The notes: generated by a model from the letters alone, not told the origin. A stretch of DNA of 64,000 nucleotides from Flavobacteriaceae bacterium PS02337 (GCA_029959285.1 JASCOE010000001.1:372001-436000), one strand, 5' to 3'; numbered from the stretch's first letter, positions 1 to 8,741 are shown. Translations and numbers: made by a program.

Positions 1-835
1 GCATACCGATTATATTGAATCGACCGCAGGAAGTATTTCTCAAATTCGAGAAACAACTGCCGAACTAATCAAATTTGCTAAAGAAAGTAATATTCCTGTT
101 ATTTTAATCGGACATATTACGAAAGACGGAAATATCGCTGGTCCAAAAATTTTGGAACACATGGTTGATACCGTTTTGCAATTTGAAGGCGATCGAAACC
201 ATGTTTATAGAATTTTACGTTCCTTAAAAAATCGTTTCGGATCAACTGCAGAATTGGGAATTTACGAAATGCTTGGAAGTGGTTTACGCGAAGTAAATAA
301 TCCTTCCGAAATTCTAATTTCACACAAAGATGAAGAACTTTCGGGAACTGCAATCGCAACAACTCTCGAAGGCATGCGTCCGCTAATGATTGAAATTCAA
401 TCTTTGGTAAGCACAGCAGTTTATGGAACGCCTCAAAGAAGCACAACAGGTTACAATGCAAAAAGACTAAACATGATTTTGGCTGTTTTAGAAAAAAGAG
501 CTGGATTTCGTTTAGGCGCAAAAGACGTTTTCTTAAATGTTACAGGCGGAATTTCTGTTGATGATCCAGCAATTGATTTGGCGGTTGTTGCTGCTATTTT
601 GTCTTCAAACGAAGATATTCCTGTCGGAAAAGGATTTTGTTTTGCTGGCGAAGTCGGTCTTTCTGGCGAAATTCGTCCTGTCAATCGTGTAGATCAGCGA
701 ATTCAAGAAGCCGAAAAATTAGGTTTTGACACTATATTTGTTTCTAAATACAACAAAATTGCTTTAAAAAATACTGGAATCAAAATCGAATTGGTTGCAA
801 AAATTGAAGATGTAGCGAGTATTCTTTTTGGTTGA
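1..835 (+). CDS. radA: DNA repair protein RadA, 3' part (5' end outside the window)
   Basis: RadA (Sms) is a RecA-like ATPase that helps branch migration and processing of recombination intermediates. The reading frame is open from base 2, so the window starts inside the gene; the ATG at 152 is internal. Seen here are the end of the ATPase core (GHITKDGNIAGPKILEHMVD), the family-defining KNRFG motif soon after, and a C-terminal Lon-protease-like domain with LNVTGGISVDDPAIDLAV. The N-terminal zinc finger and Walker A motif must lie upstream of the window. Identity is firm from the KNRFG motif and domain order. An imperfect inverted repeat follows the stop codon. Confidence 0.95.
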   Translation, partial: HTDYIESTAGSISQIRETTAELIKFAKESNIPVILIGHITKDGNIAGPKILEHMVDTVLQFEGDRNHVYRILRSLKNRFGSTAELGIYEMLGSGLREVNNPSEILISHKDEELSGTAIATTLEGMRPLMIEIQSLVSTAVYGTPQRSTTGYNAKRLNMILAVLEKRAGFRLGAKDVFLNVTGGISVDDPAIDLAVVAAILSSNEDIPVGKGFCFAGEVGLSGEIRPVNRVDQRIQEAEKLGFDTIFVSKYNKIALKNTGIKIELVAKIEDVASILFG

Positions 836-844
836 TTTTATTTA

Positions 845-936
845 GCCACAAATTGCACAAATTTGCACGAATTTTTATTTTTTATTGAATTTTATTCGCC
901 CGAAGCTTAATTCGAGAAATTAGTGCAATTCGTGGC
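845..936. repeat. Imperfect inverted repeat, GTGGC word family
   Basis: Arms at about 845-872 and 909-936 are largely complementary. They are built from words such as GCCACAAATTGCAC and GTGCAATTCGTGGC. The repeat fills the gap between radA and the transglycosylase gene. A related pair lies at 48811-48931, and single half-copies are seen near 13494 and 32010. It may act as a weak terminator or be a dispersed repeat remnant. Confidence 0.6.
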
Positions 937-953
937 AAAAAAAAACAGACAAT

Positions 954-2918
954 ATGAATTTTCCAAAACAAAAAATATACAAAGCACTAAAAATATTAGG
1001 AGTCCTTTTGGTATTGCTTTGCGTGGGACTTTACTTTTTTCGTGATTCACTTTTAAAACAGGCGATTGCAAAAGTAACCCACAAAATGGCTGTTGAATAT
1101 AATAGTAATTTTTCTGTAAAATCAGCTTCGTTTAATGGTTTGTCTACGATACATTTAACAGATGTTGTTCTAGCACCAATAAACGCCGATACACTTTGTA
1201 AAATTAAAAATATTGAAACCAGTATTAGTTTAAGCAATTTATTAATTGGAGATGTTCAAATTGGAACTTTAAAAATTGATAACGGTTATATTCAATTAGT
1301 AAAAAAAGGCAAAAAACGAAACTTTGATGCTTTTTTAAAACGAGATCGAGAAGAAACAGAATCAAACGAAAAACGAAAATACGCTTCGTTTGCTTATAGA
1401 ATCATTTCGAAAGTATTAAATTTAGTTCCAACCGATATGGATTTGAAAAACTTCAAATTCAAAATCAACGACAACGATAAACTTACTTTTATTAATGTCG
1501 ACAAACTGGTTTTAAACAATAAACAATTAGAAACCAATCTACACGTTCAGGCCAAAGATTTTGACCAGCGTTGGAATATTAAAGGTTTTGCAGATCCAAG
1601 AAATCAAAAAGCAGATATTCGATTTTTTAATTTAGATACAGGCGCAATTCGCGTTCCATATTTGGATCAGCGTTATAACTTAAAAGCAAGTTTTGATTCG
1701 ATTAGATTGAATGTTCAAAACATTGATAAAAGCGGCAGCGAATTGCATATCGATGGTTTTACTTCGATTGCTAATCTTAAAATCAATCATCCAAAAATTG
1801 CAAGCAAAGATGTCGTGATCAAAAATGCACGTTTTGATTATCGCTTTTTATTGGGAGATAATTTTATTTCGATTGACAGCACTTCAACAATGCAATTGAA
1901 CAAAATTAAAGTTCGCCCTTACGTTTCTTACGATACCGAAAAAGATACGGTTTACACTTTGAAAGTCGATATTCCGAAAATGAAAGCGCAGGATTTTATT
2001 GTTTCGCTTCCAGACGGATTATTTACGCATTTTCAAGGAATGCAAGCCACTGGAAATTTTGACTATAAACTGGATTTCAAATTCAATAAAAACAAACCAA
2101 ATACGCTTGTTTTTGACAGTAAGTTAAACAAAGAAGATTTAAAAATAACGAAATATGGCGAAGCCGATTTAAATAAACTAAATGGCGAATTTGTTTATCG
2201 TGCGATTATTCAAAATGTTTTGCAACGTCCTGTTTTGGTTGGAAATGCAAATCCGAATTATACACCTTTAGATCAGATTTCTCCATATTTAAGAAAATCT
2301 GTTTTAACGACAGAAGACCCGTCGTTCTTTTCTCATCGCGGATTTATAAATGAAGCTTTCAAACAATCGATTTTAAAAAACATTAGAACCAAAAAATTCT
2401 CACGCGGCGCGAGCACAATCAGCATGCAGTTGATTAAAAATGTCTTCTTGACCCGTGAAAAAACGCTTTCGCGAAAGCTAGAAGAAATTCTATTGGTTTA
2501 TATTTTAGAAAACAACCGAATTGTAAGCAAAGAAAGAATGCTTGAGGTTTATTTCAATATTATTGAATGGGGACCAAATGTATATGGAATTGGCGAAGCG
2601 AGTCATTTTTATTTTCAAAAAAGTCCGTCGGCTCTAAATGTTGATGAATGTTTGTATTTGGCGACGATTATTCCGAAACCGAGAAAATTCATGTATCAGT
2701 TTAATGACGAAGGTAATTTGAAAGATTATGCCATTAAAAATCAAAAATTCCTGAAGAATTTAATGTTTAGAAGAGGACTTTTAATTCCTGAAGATACAAT
2801 CGGATTATTGCCTGTTTATATTTCAGGAAATGCGCGTTCTCTAATAAAAATTAAAGTTCCAGATTCGACAGCCATTAAAAATGATTCTTTGTCTGTTAGC
2901 GATGAATTTGATTTGTAA
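954..2918 (+). CDS. Membrane-anchored AsmA-like/GT51 peptidoglycan glycosyltransferase fusion
   Basis: A 654-residue protein. One membrane helix (about residues 12-28) is followed by roughly 390 residues that resemble AsmA-type repeats (SLSNLLIGDVQIGTLKIDNG). The C-terminal part is a GT51 lipid II polymerase. GT51 motifs are visible in order: TTEDPSFFSHRGF (about 450, catalytic Glu), GASTISMQLIKNVFL (about 485), RKLEE, and EWGPNVYGIGEAS (about 537). There is no transpeptidase domain, so it is a monofunctional transglycosylase with an unusual periplasmic N-terminus. Expected role: glycan strand polymerisation at the inner membrane. The GT51 part is certain; the AsmA resemblance is my reading of the repeat character. 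Confidence 0.85.
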   Translation: MNFPKQKIYKALKILGVLLVLLCVGLYFFRDSLLKQAIAKVTHKMAVEYNSNFSVKSASFNGLSTIHLTDVVLAPINADTLCKIKNIETSISLSNLLIGDVQIGTLKIDNGYIQLVKKGKKRNFDAFLKRDREETESNEKRKYASFAYRIISKVLNLVPTDMDLKNFKFKINDNDKLTFINVDKLVLNNKQLETNLHVQAKDFDQRWNIKGFADPRNQKADIRFFNLDTGAIRVPYLDQRYNLKASFDSIRLNVQNIDKSGSELHIDGFTSIANLKINHPKIASKDVVIKNARFDYRFLLGDNFISIDSTSTMQLNKIKVRPYVSYDTEKDTVYTLKVDIPKMKAQDFIVSLPDGLFTHFQGMQATGNFDYKLDFKFNKNKPNTLVFDSKLNKEDLKITKYGEADLNKLNGEFVYRAIIQNVLQRPVLVGNANPNYTPLDQISPYLRKSVLTTEDPSFFSHRGFINEAFKQSILKNIRTKKFSRGASTISMQLIKNVFLTREKTLSRKLEEILLVYILENNRIVSKERMLEVYFNIIEWGPNVYGIGEASHFYFQKSPSALNVDECLYLATIIPKPRKFMYQFNDEGNLKDYAIKNQKFLKNLMFRRGLLIPEDTIGLLPVYISGNARSLIKIKVPDSTAIKNDSLSVSDEFDL

Positions 2919-2936
2919 TTTTTAAATAAGCGAAGT

Positions 2937-3079
2937 TTAACCGCAAAGCGCGCTAAGATTTACGCAAAGTTCGCAATGCTTTAATCTAGAAAAATAATAG
3001 AAAAGCACACAAAGATTTTAATTCATAAAAGAAAAATCTTTGTGTGCTTTGCGTAAATCTTAGCGCGCTTTGCGGTTAA
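2937..3079. repeat. Perfect 33-bp inverted repeat enclosing a 17-bp hairpin
   Basis: Arms 2937-2969 and 3047-3079 are exact reverse complements. Inside them lies a second perfect hairpin with arms 3002-3018 and 3034-3050. The element lies between convergent genes and probably serves as a bidirectional terminator. Its arms are related in sequence to those at 55087-55219 (GCAAAGATTTACGCAA words). Confidence 0.9.
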
Positions 3080-3089
3080 ATTCTATTTT

Positions 3090-4127
3090 TTAAGGTGCCG
3101 GATCAGGAATTATAGCCTGAACTGCATCAATTTCAGCAAGAATTTCTTTAGAAAGTACCACATCAATTGTGTCGATGTTTTCTTTTAATTGTTCTAAAGT
3201 CGTTGCGCCAATAATTGCACTTGTCAAAAACGGTTGTTGCAACACAAATCCCATTGCTAATTCTGTTAACGTTAAACCGTGTTTTTTAGCGATTCCCTGA
3301 TACAATTTTGTTACTTGCGTACATTGTTCGCTTTTGTAACGTGTATATTGCGGAAAAAGATTAACTCTTGCTTTTGGGTGACTTTCACCCGTTAAGAATT
3401 TTCCAGTCAAAACTCCAAATGCTAAAGGCGAATATCCTAACAAACCAACATTTTCATATTTTGAAACTTCCGCAGAATTCACTTCAAACAAACGATTTAA
3501 TAAAGAATACGGATTTTGAACTGTTTTGATTCTTGGCAGATTTTGATATTTGCTTTCTTCCAAAAGTCGCATCATTCCCCAAGAATTTTCATTTGAAACC
3601 CCAATATGTTTGATTTTACCTTCTTTGATTAATCCGTCGAAAGTTTCTAAGATTTCTCTAAAATTATCTTCCCAAACATCATTATGTCCGTGAAAAGCAC
3701 GTTGTCCGAAATTATTAGTTTTTCTTTCTGGCCAATGCATTTGATATAAATCGATATAATCTGTTTGAAGTCTTTTTAAACTGTTTTCAACCGCATGTTT
3801 AATACTTGCTGGAGAAAAGTCAAGTTTCTCACGCATATATCCAAAACTCGGATTTGGACCTGCAATTTTAGAAGCCAAAATTACTTTATCTCTATTTCCT
3901 GATTTTTTGAACCAAGTTCCGATAATTTTTTCTGTACTTCCGTAAGTTGCTTCGCTTGCCGGAACCGAATACATTTCGGCAGTATCAAAGAAATTTACGC
4001 CTCTTTCAAGAGCGTAATCCATTTGTTCGTGTCCTTCTGCTTCTGTATTTTGCTGCCCGAAAGTCATAGTTCCAAGGCATATTTTACTAACTTTTATATC
4101 GGTGTTTGGTAATGTAGTGTATTTCAT
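3090..4127 (-). CDS. Aldo/keto reductase (Tas-like, NADPH dependent)
   Basis: A 345-residue protein matching the Tas-type branch of the aldo/keto reductase superfamily. These enzymes reduce aldehydes and ketones with NADPH in the cytosol; the substrate here is unknown. Visible features are the N-terminal KICLGTMTFGQQNTEAEG, the catalytic-region FFDTAEMYSVP (Asp and Tyr of the tetrad), a downstream Lys in VILASKIAGP, DLYQMHWPER (active-site His), GVSNENSWGMM, and the C-terminal cofactor segment SAIIGATTLEQLKENI. A -7 promoter element lies about 70 bases upstream. The gene stands alone on this strand. Confidence 0.88.
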   Translation of the reverse strand: MKYTTLPNTDIKVSKICLGTMTFGQQNTEAEGHEQMDYALERGVNFFDTAEMYSVPASEATYGSTEKIIGTWFKKSGNRDKVILASKIAGPNPSFGYMREKLDFSPASIKHAVENSLKRLQTDYIDLYQMHWPERKTNNFGQRAFHGHNDVWEDNFREILETFDGLIKEGKIKHIGVSNENSWGMMRLLEESKYQNLPRIKTVQNPYSLLNRLFEVNSAEVSKYENVGLLGYSPLAFGVLTGKFLTGESHPKARVNLFPQYTRYKSEQCTQVTKLYQGIAKKHGLTLTELAMGFVLQQPFLTSAIIGATTLEQLKENIDTIDVVLSKEILAEIDAVQAIIPDPAP

Positions 4128-4196
4128 TTTTTTTTAAGCTTCTGAGTTGCTAAGATTCTAAGTTTCTAAGTTTTTCCCTTTTTAATAATAAGTTTT

Positions 4197-4204
4197 CAAA
4201 GATA
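4197..4204 (-). promoter_or_regulatory. Promoter -7 element for the aldo/keto reductase gene
   Basis: Read on the minus strand this is TATCTTTG, an exact match to the Bacteroidota TAnnTTTG element. It lies about 70 bases upstream of the start codon. The leader between them contains CTAAG-type repeat words. Confidence 0.55.
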
Positions 4205-4264
4205 CGAAGGGATTCTTCAAATCTAAAAAAGAGAAAGGTTAAAAAAATTACAAGATTTATTTTG

Positions 4265-4392
4265 AGAAGCTAAGGTTCTAAGGGACTAAGATGCTAAGTT
4301 TAGATTCCTATTAATAAAAAAGGTTCAAAGTAAAACTTTGAACCTTTTTTTAAAATCTTAGAAACTTAGTATCTCAGAACCTTAGCAACTCT
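4265..4392. terminator. Terminator hairpin within CTAAG-word inverted arms
   Basis: The core hairpin AAAGGTTCAAAG...CTTTGAACCTTT (4316-4350) is flanked by T-runs and suits termination of the ompA-like gene. It is enclosed by imperfect arms at about 4265-4302 and 4357-4392 made of the words GCTAAGGTTCTAAG and CTTAGTATCTCAG. The right arm touches the stop codon of the OmpA-like gene. Confidence 0.75.
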
Positions 4393-5335
4393 AATTAATA
4401 CTATTAAGCATTTCGGCAATCTCATCTAATCTTGGCGTCAAGATAATTTCGATTCTACGGTTTTTAGCTTTTCCTTCTGGCGTTGTATTGCTTGCTAGAG
4501 GAGAAAATTCGCTTCTTCCTGCTGCTGTTAATTTTTGTTTATTGATCTTAGCGTTTTCGCTTAAAATATTTACAATTGCAGTGGCTCTTTTAGTAGATAA
4601 ATCCCAGTTGTTTGCAATTGGTCCGGAACCTGCGTACGGATCATCGTCTGTGTGACCTTCAATTAAAACAGAAAGATCAGGATTATCACCTAAAACTTTT
4701 CCAAGTTCTACAACGGCTTTTCTACCTTCAGTTCCAACAGCCCAGCTTCCTGAGTTAAAAAGTAATTTGTTTTCCATAGAAACATACACTTTTCCATTTT
4801 TCTGTTCCACTGTTAAACCTTTACCTTCAAATCCGTTTAAGGCTTTAGACAACGTTTCTTTCAGTTTACGCATTGCTTCTTCTTTCGCAGCAATCATATC
4901 TTCAAGCTCTTTCAAACGATTTGCTGTTTTATCTAAACGCGTCTGTTCGTCTGCCAGTTTTTTAGATTTTGCTTCTAATTGCGCCAACAAATCACGGTTT
5001 TTAGCCATGTTGCTTTCTAATGCGTCGTTGCTGTTTTTTTCTAAAGCATTATAAGAATCTTGCAATACTTTATATTTCTTTTGCTCAGCAGCTAAATCGG
5101 CTTTTTGTTTTGCCAAGTCATCTTTTGTGCTCGCTAAATCTTTAGTCAATTTATCGCGATCCAGTTCTAATTGGTTTTTCGCTTTCTTTAAATTATCGTT
5201 TTCATCTACAATAGAACGATTCTCTTTTTTTAAATCTGAATATTTTGTTTCCAAATCATTATAGATTTTCTTAGAAACACATGACGTTGCGGAAAAAGCT
5301 AAAACTAGCAATCCGATGGAGGCTTTTTTAATCAT
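4391..5335 (-). CDS. OmpA-family lipoprotein with long coiled coil
   Basis: A 314-residue protein. The signal peptide ends in a lipobox with Cys19 (FSATSC), so it should be lipidated by Lgt. Residues about 25-165 are a Lys/Glu/Asp/Leu-rich coiled coil. Residues about 180-310 form an OmpA peptidoglycan-binding domain with LLFNSGSWAVGTEGRKAV, IEGHTDDDPYAGSG and NRRIEIILTP. It probably links the outer membrane to peptidoglycan. It is transcribed alone, ends in a strong terminator, and is a structural protein of the envelope. A specific symbol is not justified. Confidence 0.88.
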   Translation of the reverse strand: MIKKASIGLLVLAFSATSCVSKKIYNDLETKYSDLKKENRSIVDENDNLKKAKNQLELDRDKLTKDLASTKDDLAKQKADLAAEQKKYKVLQDSYNALEKNSNDALESNMAKNRDLLAQLEAKSKKLADEQTRLDKTANRLKELEDMIAAKEEAMRKLKETLSKALNGFEGKGLTVEQKNGKVYVSMENKLLFNSGSWAVGTEGRKAVVELGKVLGDNPDLSVLIEGHTDDDPYAGSGPIANNWDLSTKRATAIVNILSENAKINKQKLTAAGRSEFSPLASNTTPEGKAKNRRIEIILTPRLDEIAEMLNSIN

Positions 5336-5450
5336 CTTACTTAATTGGTTTTATTTTGGGCGTTTAATACTTTTTTAATGTCAAAAATTCAATATCAATT
5401 GCAATGTAAATTTTAAACAGAAATTCTCTTAGCAATAACAATACCAAAAA

Positions 5451-6212
5451 TTAGTCAATTTCGACTAAAACCGGACAATGATCTGAATGCATAGCGTCTG
5501 GTAGTATAACAGCCCTTTTTAGCCTGTTTTCTAATGAATCGCTTACTAAATTGTAATCGATACGCCAACCTTTATTATTTCCTCTTGCTCCCGCTCGGTA
5601 ACTCCACCAAGAATAATTGTGCGGCTCTTTATTGAAATGACGGAAACTATCGATAAAACCAGATTTCATAAAAGCATCTAACCAAGCGCGTTCTGCAGGA
5701 AGAAATCCTGAAACGGTTTTATTGCGAACCGGATCATGAATATCAATTGCTTCGTGACAGATGTTATAATCTCCACAAATAATCAAGTTCGGAATCGTTA
5801 TTTTTAATTCATTTACATACGTCTGAAAATCATCCATAAACATAAATTTATGATCCAATCTTTCGATATTTGTTCCAGACGGAAGATATAAACTCATAAC
5901 AGAAACATCGTCAAAATCGGCGCGAAGATTTCTTCCTTCAAAATCCATATGATGAATTCCTGTTCCAAAAACTATATTATTTGGTTTTGTTTTAGAAAGA
6001 ATTGCTACTCCGCTATACCCTTTTTTGGTCGCTGGATAGTAATATTGAAAGGGATAACCTGCCGCTGTAATTGCATCAACCGGAATCTGATCTTGTGTTG
6101 CTTTTATTTCCTGAAGACAGATGACGTCAGGATTTGCTTGTTGCAGCCATTCAATAAAACCTTTGTTTATTGCAGCTCTAATTCCGTTTACATTATAAGA
6201 AATAATTTTCAT
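5451..6212 (-). CDS. xth: Exodeoxyribonuclease III
   Basis: A 253-residue AP endonuclease/3'-5' exonuclease of the EEP fold, acting in base excision repair. The N-terminus MKIISYNVNGIRA is diagnostic. VICLQEIKA supplies the metal-binding Glu, GDYNICHEAID the catalytic Asp and Asn region, and SDHCPVLVEID the C-terminal Asp-His. An open frame extends 14 codons further upstream, but the start at 6212 gives the standard N-terminus and fits the promoter element at 6233-6240. It is monocistronic, divergent from the acyltransferase gene. Confidence 0.95.
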   Translation of the reverse strand: MKIISYNVNGIRAAINKGFIEWLQQANPDVICLQEIKATQDQIPVDAITAAGYPFQYYYPATKKGYSGVAILSKTKPNNIVFGTGIHHMDFEGRNLRADFDDVSVMSLYLPSGTNIERLDHKFMFMDDFQTYVNELKITIPNLIICGDYNICHEAIDIHDPVRNKTVSGFLPAERAWLDAFMKSGFIDSFRHFNKEPHNYSWWSYRAGARGNNKGWRIDYNLVSDSLENRLKRAVILPDAMHSDHCPVLVEID

Positions 6213-6232
6213 CAGTGATTTTTTTAGGATTT

Positions 6233-6240
6233 CAAATGTA
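6233..6240 (-). promoter_or_regulatory. Promoter -7 element for xth
   Basis: On the minus strand this reads TACATTTG, matching TAnnTTTG. It lies 20 bases upstream of the ATG at 6212. It falls inside the longer open frame, which supports the shorter start. Confidence 0.55.
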
Positions 6241-6292
6241 ATAAAAAAGTGCAAAGTTTATCTTGGAAACAATGAAAAGTAGACTTTTTTGT

Positions 6293-6300
6293 TATCTTTG
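6293..6300 (+). promoter_or_regulatory. Promoter -7 element for the OlsF-like gene
   Basis: TATCTTTG, 30 bases upstream of the ATG at 6331. Together with the xth element it makes a compact divergent promoter region. Confidence 0.6.
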
Positions 6301-6330
6301 TTCGCTGTTCTAATAAATTAAAAGTAGTAC

Positions 6331-8139
6331 ATGGGTTTAGTTACCGCGAAAGAAGTTGCAAAGGCAATAAATGTTGAAAAGTACGGAGTTTTCGGTACGT
6401 TTTCTGGCTGGATTCTTATGAAGGTTCTTAAGATCTCAACCCTTAATAAAATTTACGATCGTAATAAACATTTGGAAGACCTTGCGTTTTTAAATGGAAT
6501 TTTGGACGAAATGGAAATTAAGTTCGAAATCCCAGAAGAAGATTTAAAACGTCTGCCTAAAGATGGCGCATATATTACTATTTCTAATCATCCGCTTGGA
6601 GGAATTGATGGAATTTTATTATTGAAATTGATGCTTGAAAGAGAGCCAAATTTCAAAATCATTGCCAATTTCTTGTTACATAGAATTGTTCCGATGAAAA
6701 AATATATTATGCCAGTGAATCCTTTTGAAAATCATAAGGATGCAAAATCGAGCGTAATTGGTATTAAAGAAACTTTACGTCATTTAAGCGACGGAAAACC
6801 TTTAGGAATTTTTCCTGCTGGGGAAGTTTCTACCTATAAAGACGGTAAATTAGTAGTAGACAAACCTTGGGAAGAAGGCGCATTAAAATTAATAAGAAAA
6901 GCCAAAGTTCCGGTTGTTCCTATTTATTTTCATGCCAAAAACAGTAAATTATTCTACTGGCTTTCTAAAATTGACGACACTTTGCGTACAGCAAAACTTC
7001 CTTCTGAACTTTTAACACAAAAAGATCGCGTCATTAAAGTTCGTATCGGAAAACCTATTTCTGTTAACGAACAAAACGAGATTGAATCTTTTGAAGAATA
7101 TTCAGAATTCTTGAGAAAGAAAACATACATGCTTGCTAATCCTTTCGAAAAAGACACAAAATTGATCGATACGGCAACAGCAAGCCTAAAAATCACAAAA
7201 ACGCCTAAGAAGATTGTTACCGCTGCCAATGAATCAAAATTAATTGATGAAGTTCAGGCTTTAAGAAACAGCGACAGCAGATTTTTGCAAAGTAAAAACT
7301 ATGAAGTTTTCTTTGCCAGCGCAAAAGAAATTCCGAACATTTTACACGAAATTGGTCGTTTACGCGAAATCACTTTCCGTGAAGTTGGCGAAGGAACAAA
7401 CGAATCTATCGACTTAGACGAATACGATCAATATTATCACCATATGTTTTTGTGGGATGATGAAACCAAAAAAATCGCTGGAGCTTACCGTATGGGATTA
7501 GGTTCTGAGATTTATCCAAAATACGGAATTGAAGGTTTTTACCTAACGGATCTTTTCAGATTTGAGCCAGAACTTCACGATATGATGCACAAATCGATCG
7601 AAATGGGACGTGCATTTATCGTAAAAGAATATCAGCAAAAACCAATGCCTTTGTTCTTATTATGGAAAGGTATTATTCATACTACTTTACGTCATCCTGA
7701 ACACAAATATTTAGTTGGTGGTGTAAGTATCAGTAATCAGTTTTCAGATTTCTCTAAATCTTTGATGATTGAGTTTATGAAATCGAATTATTACGATCCC
7801 TATATCGCGCAATATATTCACCCGAAAAAAGCGTATAAAGTAAAACTGAAAGACGCCGATAAAGATTTTATTTTCGACGAAGCAGAATCTGACTTGAATA
7901 AATTTGATAAAATCATTGACGAATTAGAACCAGGAAATCTACGTTTGCCAGTTTTAATTAAGAAATACATCAAACAAAATGCAAGAGTTGTTGCTTTTAA
8001 TGTTGATCCATTGTTCAATAATGCAATTGACGGTTTAATGTACATTAGAATCGCCGATATTCCAGAAAGCACTATGAAACCTGTTATCGAAGAGTTTCAG
8101 ATTGAATTGGAAAAGAAATTAGCTGAGAAAGAAGATTAA
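6331..8139 (+). CDS. Bifunctional O-/N-acyltransferase, aminolipid synthesis (OlsF-like)
   Basis: A 602-residue fusion. The N-terminal half is a PlsC-like lysophospholipid acyltransferase (SNHPLGGIDG at 85-94; IFPAGEVSTYKDG near 160). The C-terminal half is a GNAT-type N-acyltransferase of the Acetyltransf_5 group (FREVGEGTNESIDLDEYD; AGAYRMGLGSEIYPKYGIEG; EMGRAFIVKEYQ). This domain order is that of OlsF, which makes ornithine lipids; related Bacteroidota enzymes make glycine or ornithine lipids. The amino acid used cannot be told from sequence. The first acyltransferase box has five residues between His87 and Asp93, one more than the classic HX4D. It acts at the inner membrane face. Confidence 0.85.
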   Translation: MGLVTAKEVAKAINVEKYGVFGTFSGWILMKVLKISTLNKIYDRNKHLEDLAFLNGILDEMEIKFEIPEEDLKRLPKDGAYITISNHPLGGIDGILLLKLMLEREPNFKIIANFLLHRIVPMKKYIMPVNPFENHKDAKSSVIGIKETLRHLSDGKPLGIFPAGEVSTYKDGKLVVDKPWEEGALKLIRKAKVPVVPIYFHAKNSKLFYWLSKIDDTLRTAKLPSELLTQKDRVIKVRIGKPISVNEQNEIESFEEYSEFLRKKTYMLANPFEKDTKLIDTATASLKITKTPKKIVTAANESKLIDEVQALRNSDSRFLQSKNYEVFFASAKEIPNILHEIGRLREITFREVGEGTNESIDLDEYDQYYHHMFLWDDETKKIAGAYRMGLGSEIYPKYGIEGFYLTDLFRFEPELHDMMHKSIEMGRAFIVKEYQQKPMPLFLLWKGIIHTTLRHPEHKYLVGGVSISNQFSDFSKSLMIEFMKSNYYDPYIAQYIHPKKAYKVKLKDADKDFIFDEAESDLNKFDKIIDELEPGNLRLPVLIKKYIKQNARVVAFNVDPLFNNAIDGLMYIRIADIPESTMKPVIEEFQIELEKKLAEKED

Positions 8140-8159
8140 GTTTTCTTTTAAAACCATAG

Positions 8160-8194
8160 AAAAAGCCTCATTTGAAATATACAAATGAGGCTTT
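8160..8194 (+). terminator. Terminator after the OlsF-like gene
   Basis: AAAGCCTCATTTG...CAAATGAGGCTTT forms a perfect stem with a short loop, followed by T-rich sequence. It starts 20 bases after the stop codon. Confidence 0.8.
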
Positions 8195-8328
8195 CTTTAT
8201 TTCTATATCTTATTTTGAAGAAACAATGCATTCCATAGGAAAGTTTTATTAGCAATCTAGATTTTTATTTCTAAAGAAACTGATTTAAACTGCAAGCAAT
8301 AAGAATAATTATAAAACAAAAAAACTCC

Positions 8329-8353
8329 TACATTCTATTGAAGCAGGAGTTTC
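8329..8353 (-). terminator. Terminator after the DUF805 gene
   Basis: AAACTCCTAC...GCAGGAGTTT stem with A/T flanks, about 20 bases beyond the stop codon of the minus-strand gene. Confidence 0.65.
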
Positions 8354-8372
8354 TCAATTATACTTTTTAGAA

Positions 8373-8741
8373 CTAGTTAAGATCTTTACCAATCTCACTG
8401 ATATCTTCTAATTCATTCTTAGGATCAACACCGTATTGATTAGAACCTTTTTCTCCTTCAGTTGCCAATAATATAATATTATAAATTGGAATAAGTATGA
8501 ACCATCCACTTTTATTAATATCATGCATTCTTCTAACTGCTACAGCAATAGCAGGAAGCATCACTACTAAACCATAAATACCTCCAACAGTTTTGAAAAA
8601 TGGCAAAAATGATTCAAAAATACCAAAGATGAAATTAATAATAACACTTGCTAAAAAAAACATCCAATATTCTTTTCTTCTAGCTCTTCCATTAAAATTT
8701 GCATAATTTTTTAAAACTACCTTTTTGTAAATCTCTAACAT
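8373..8741 (-). CDS. DUF805 family inner-membrane protein
   Basis: A 122-residue protein with the DUF805 signature: FNGRARRKEYWMFFL near the N-terminus, about four hydrophobic segments, and VRRMHDINKSGWFILIPIYN. DUF805 proteins are small polytopic membrane proteins of unknown function. It is monocistronic with its own terminator. No exact TAnnTTTG element was found upstream; TAATCTTG near 8810 is a one-mismatch candidate. Confidence 0.88.
   Translation of the reverse strand: MLEIYKKVVLKNYANFNGRARRKEYWMFFLASVIINFIFGIFESFLPFFKTVGGIYGLVVMLPAIAVAVRRMHDINKSGWFILIPIYNIILLATEGEKGSNQYGVDPKNELEDISEIGKDLN

Noticed and set aside
117-521. Antisense frame over radA
   Set aside because: It is a shadow of the radA coding sequence on the other strand.
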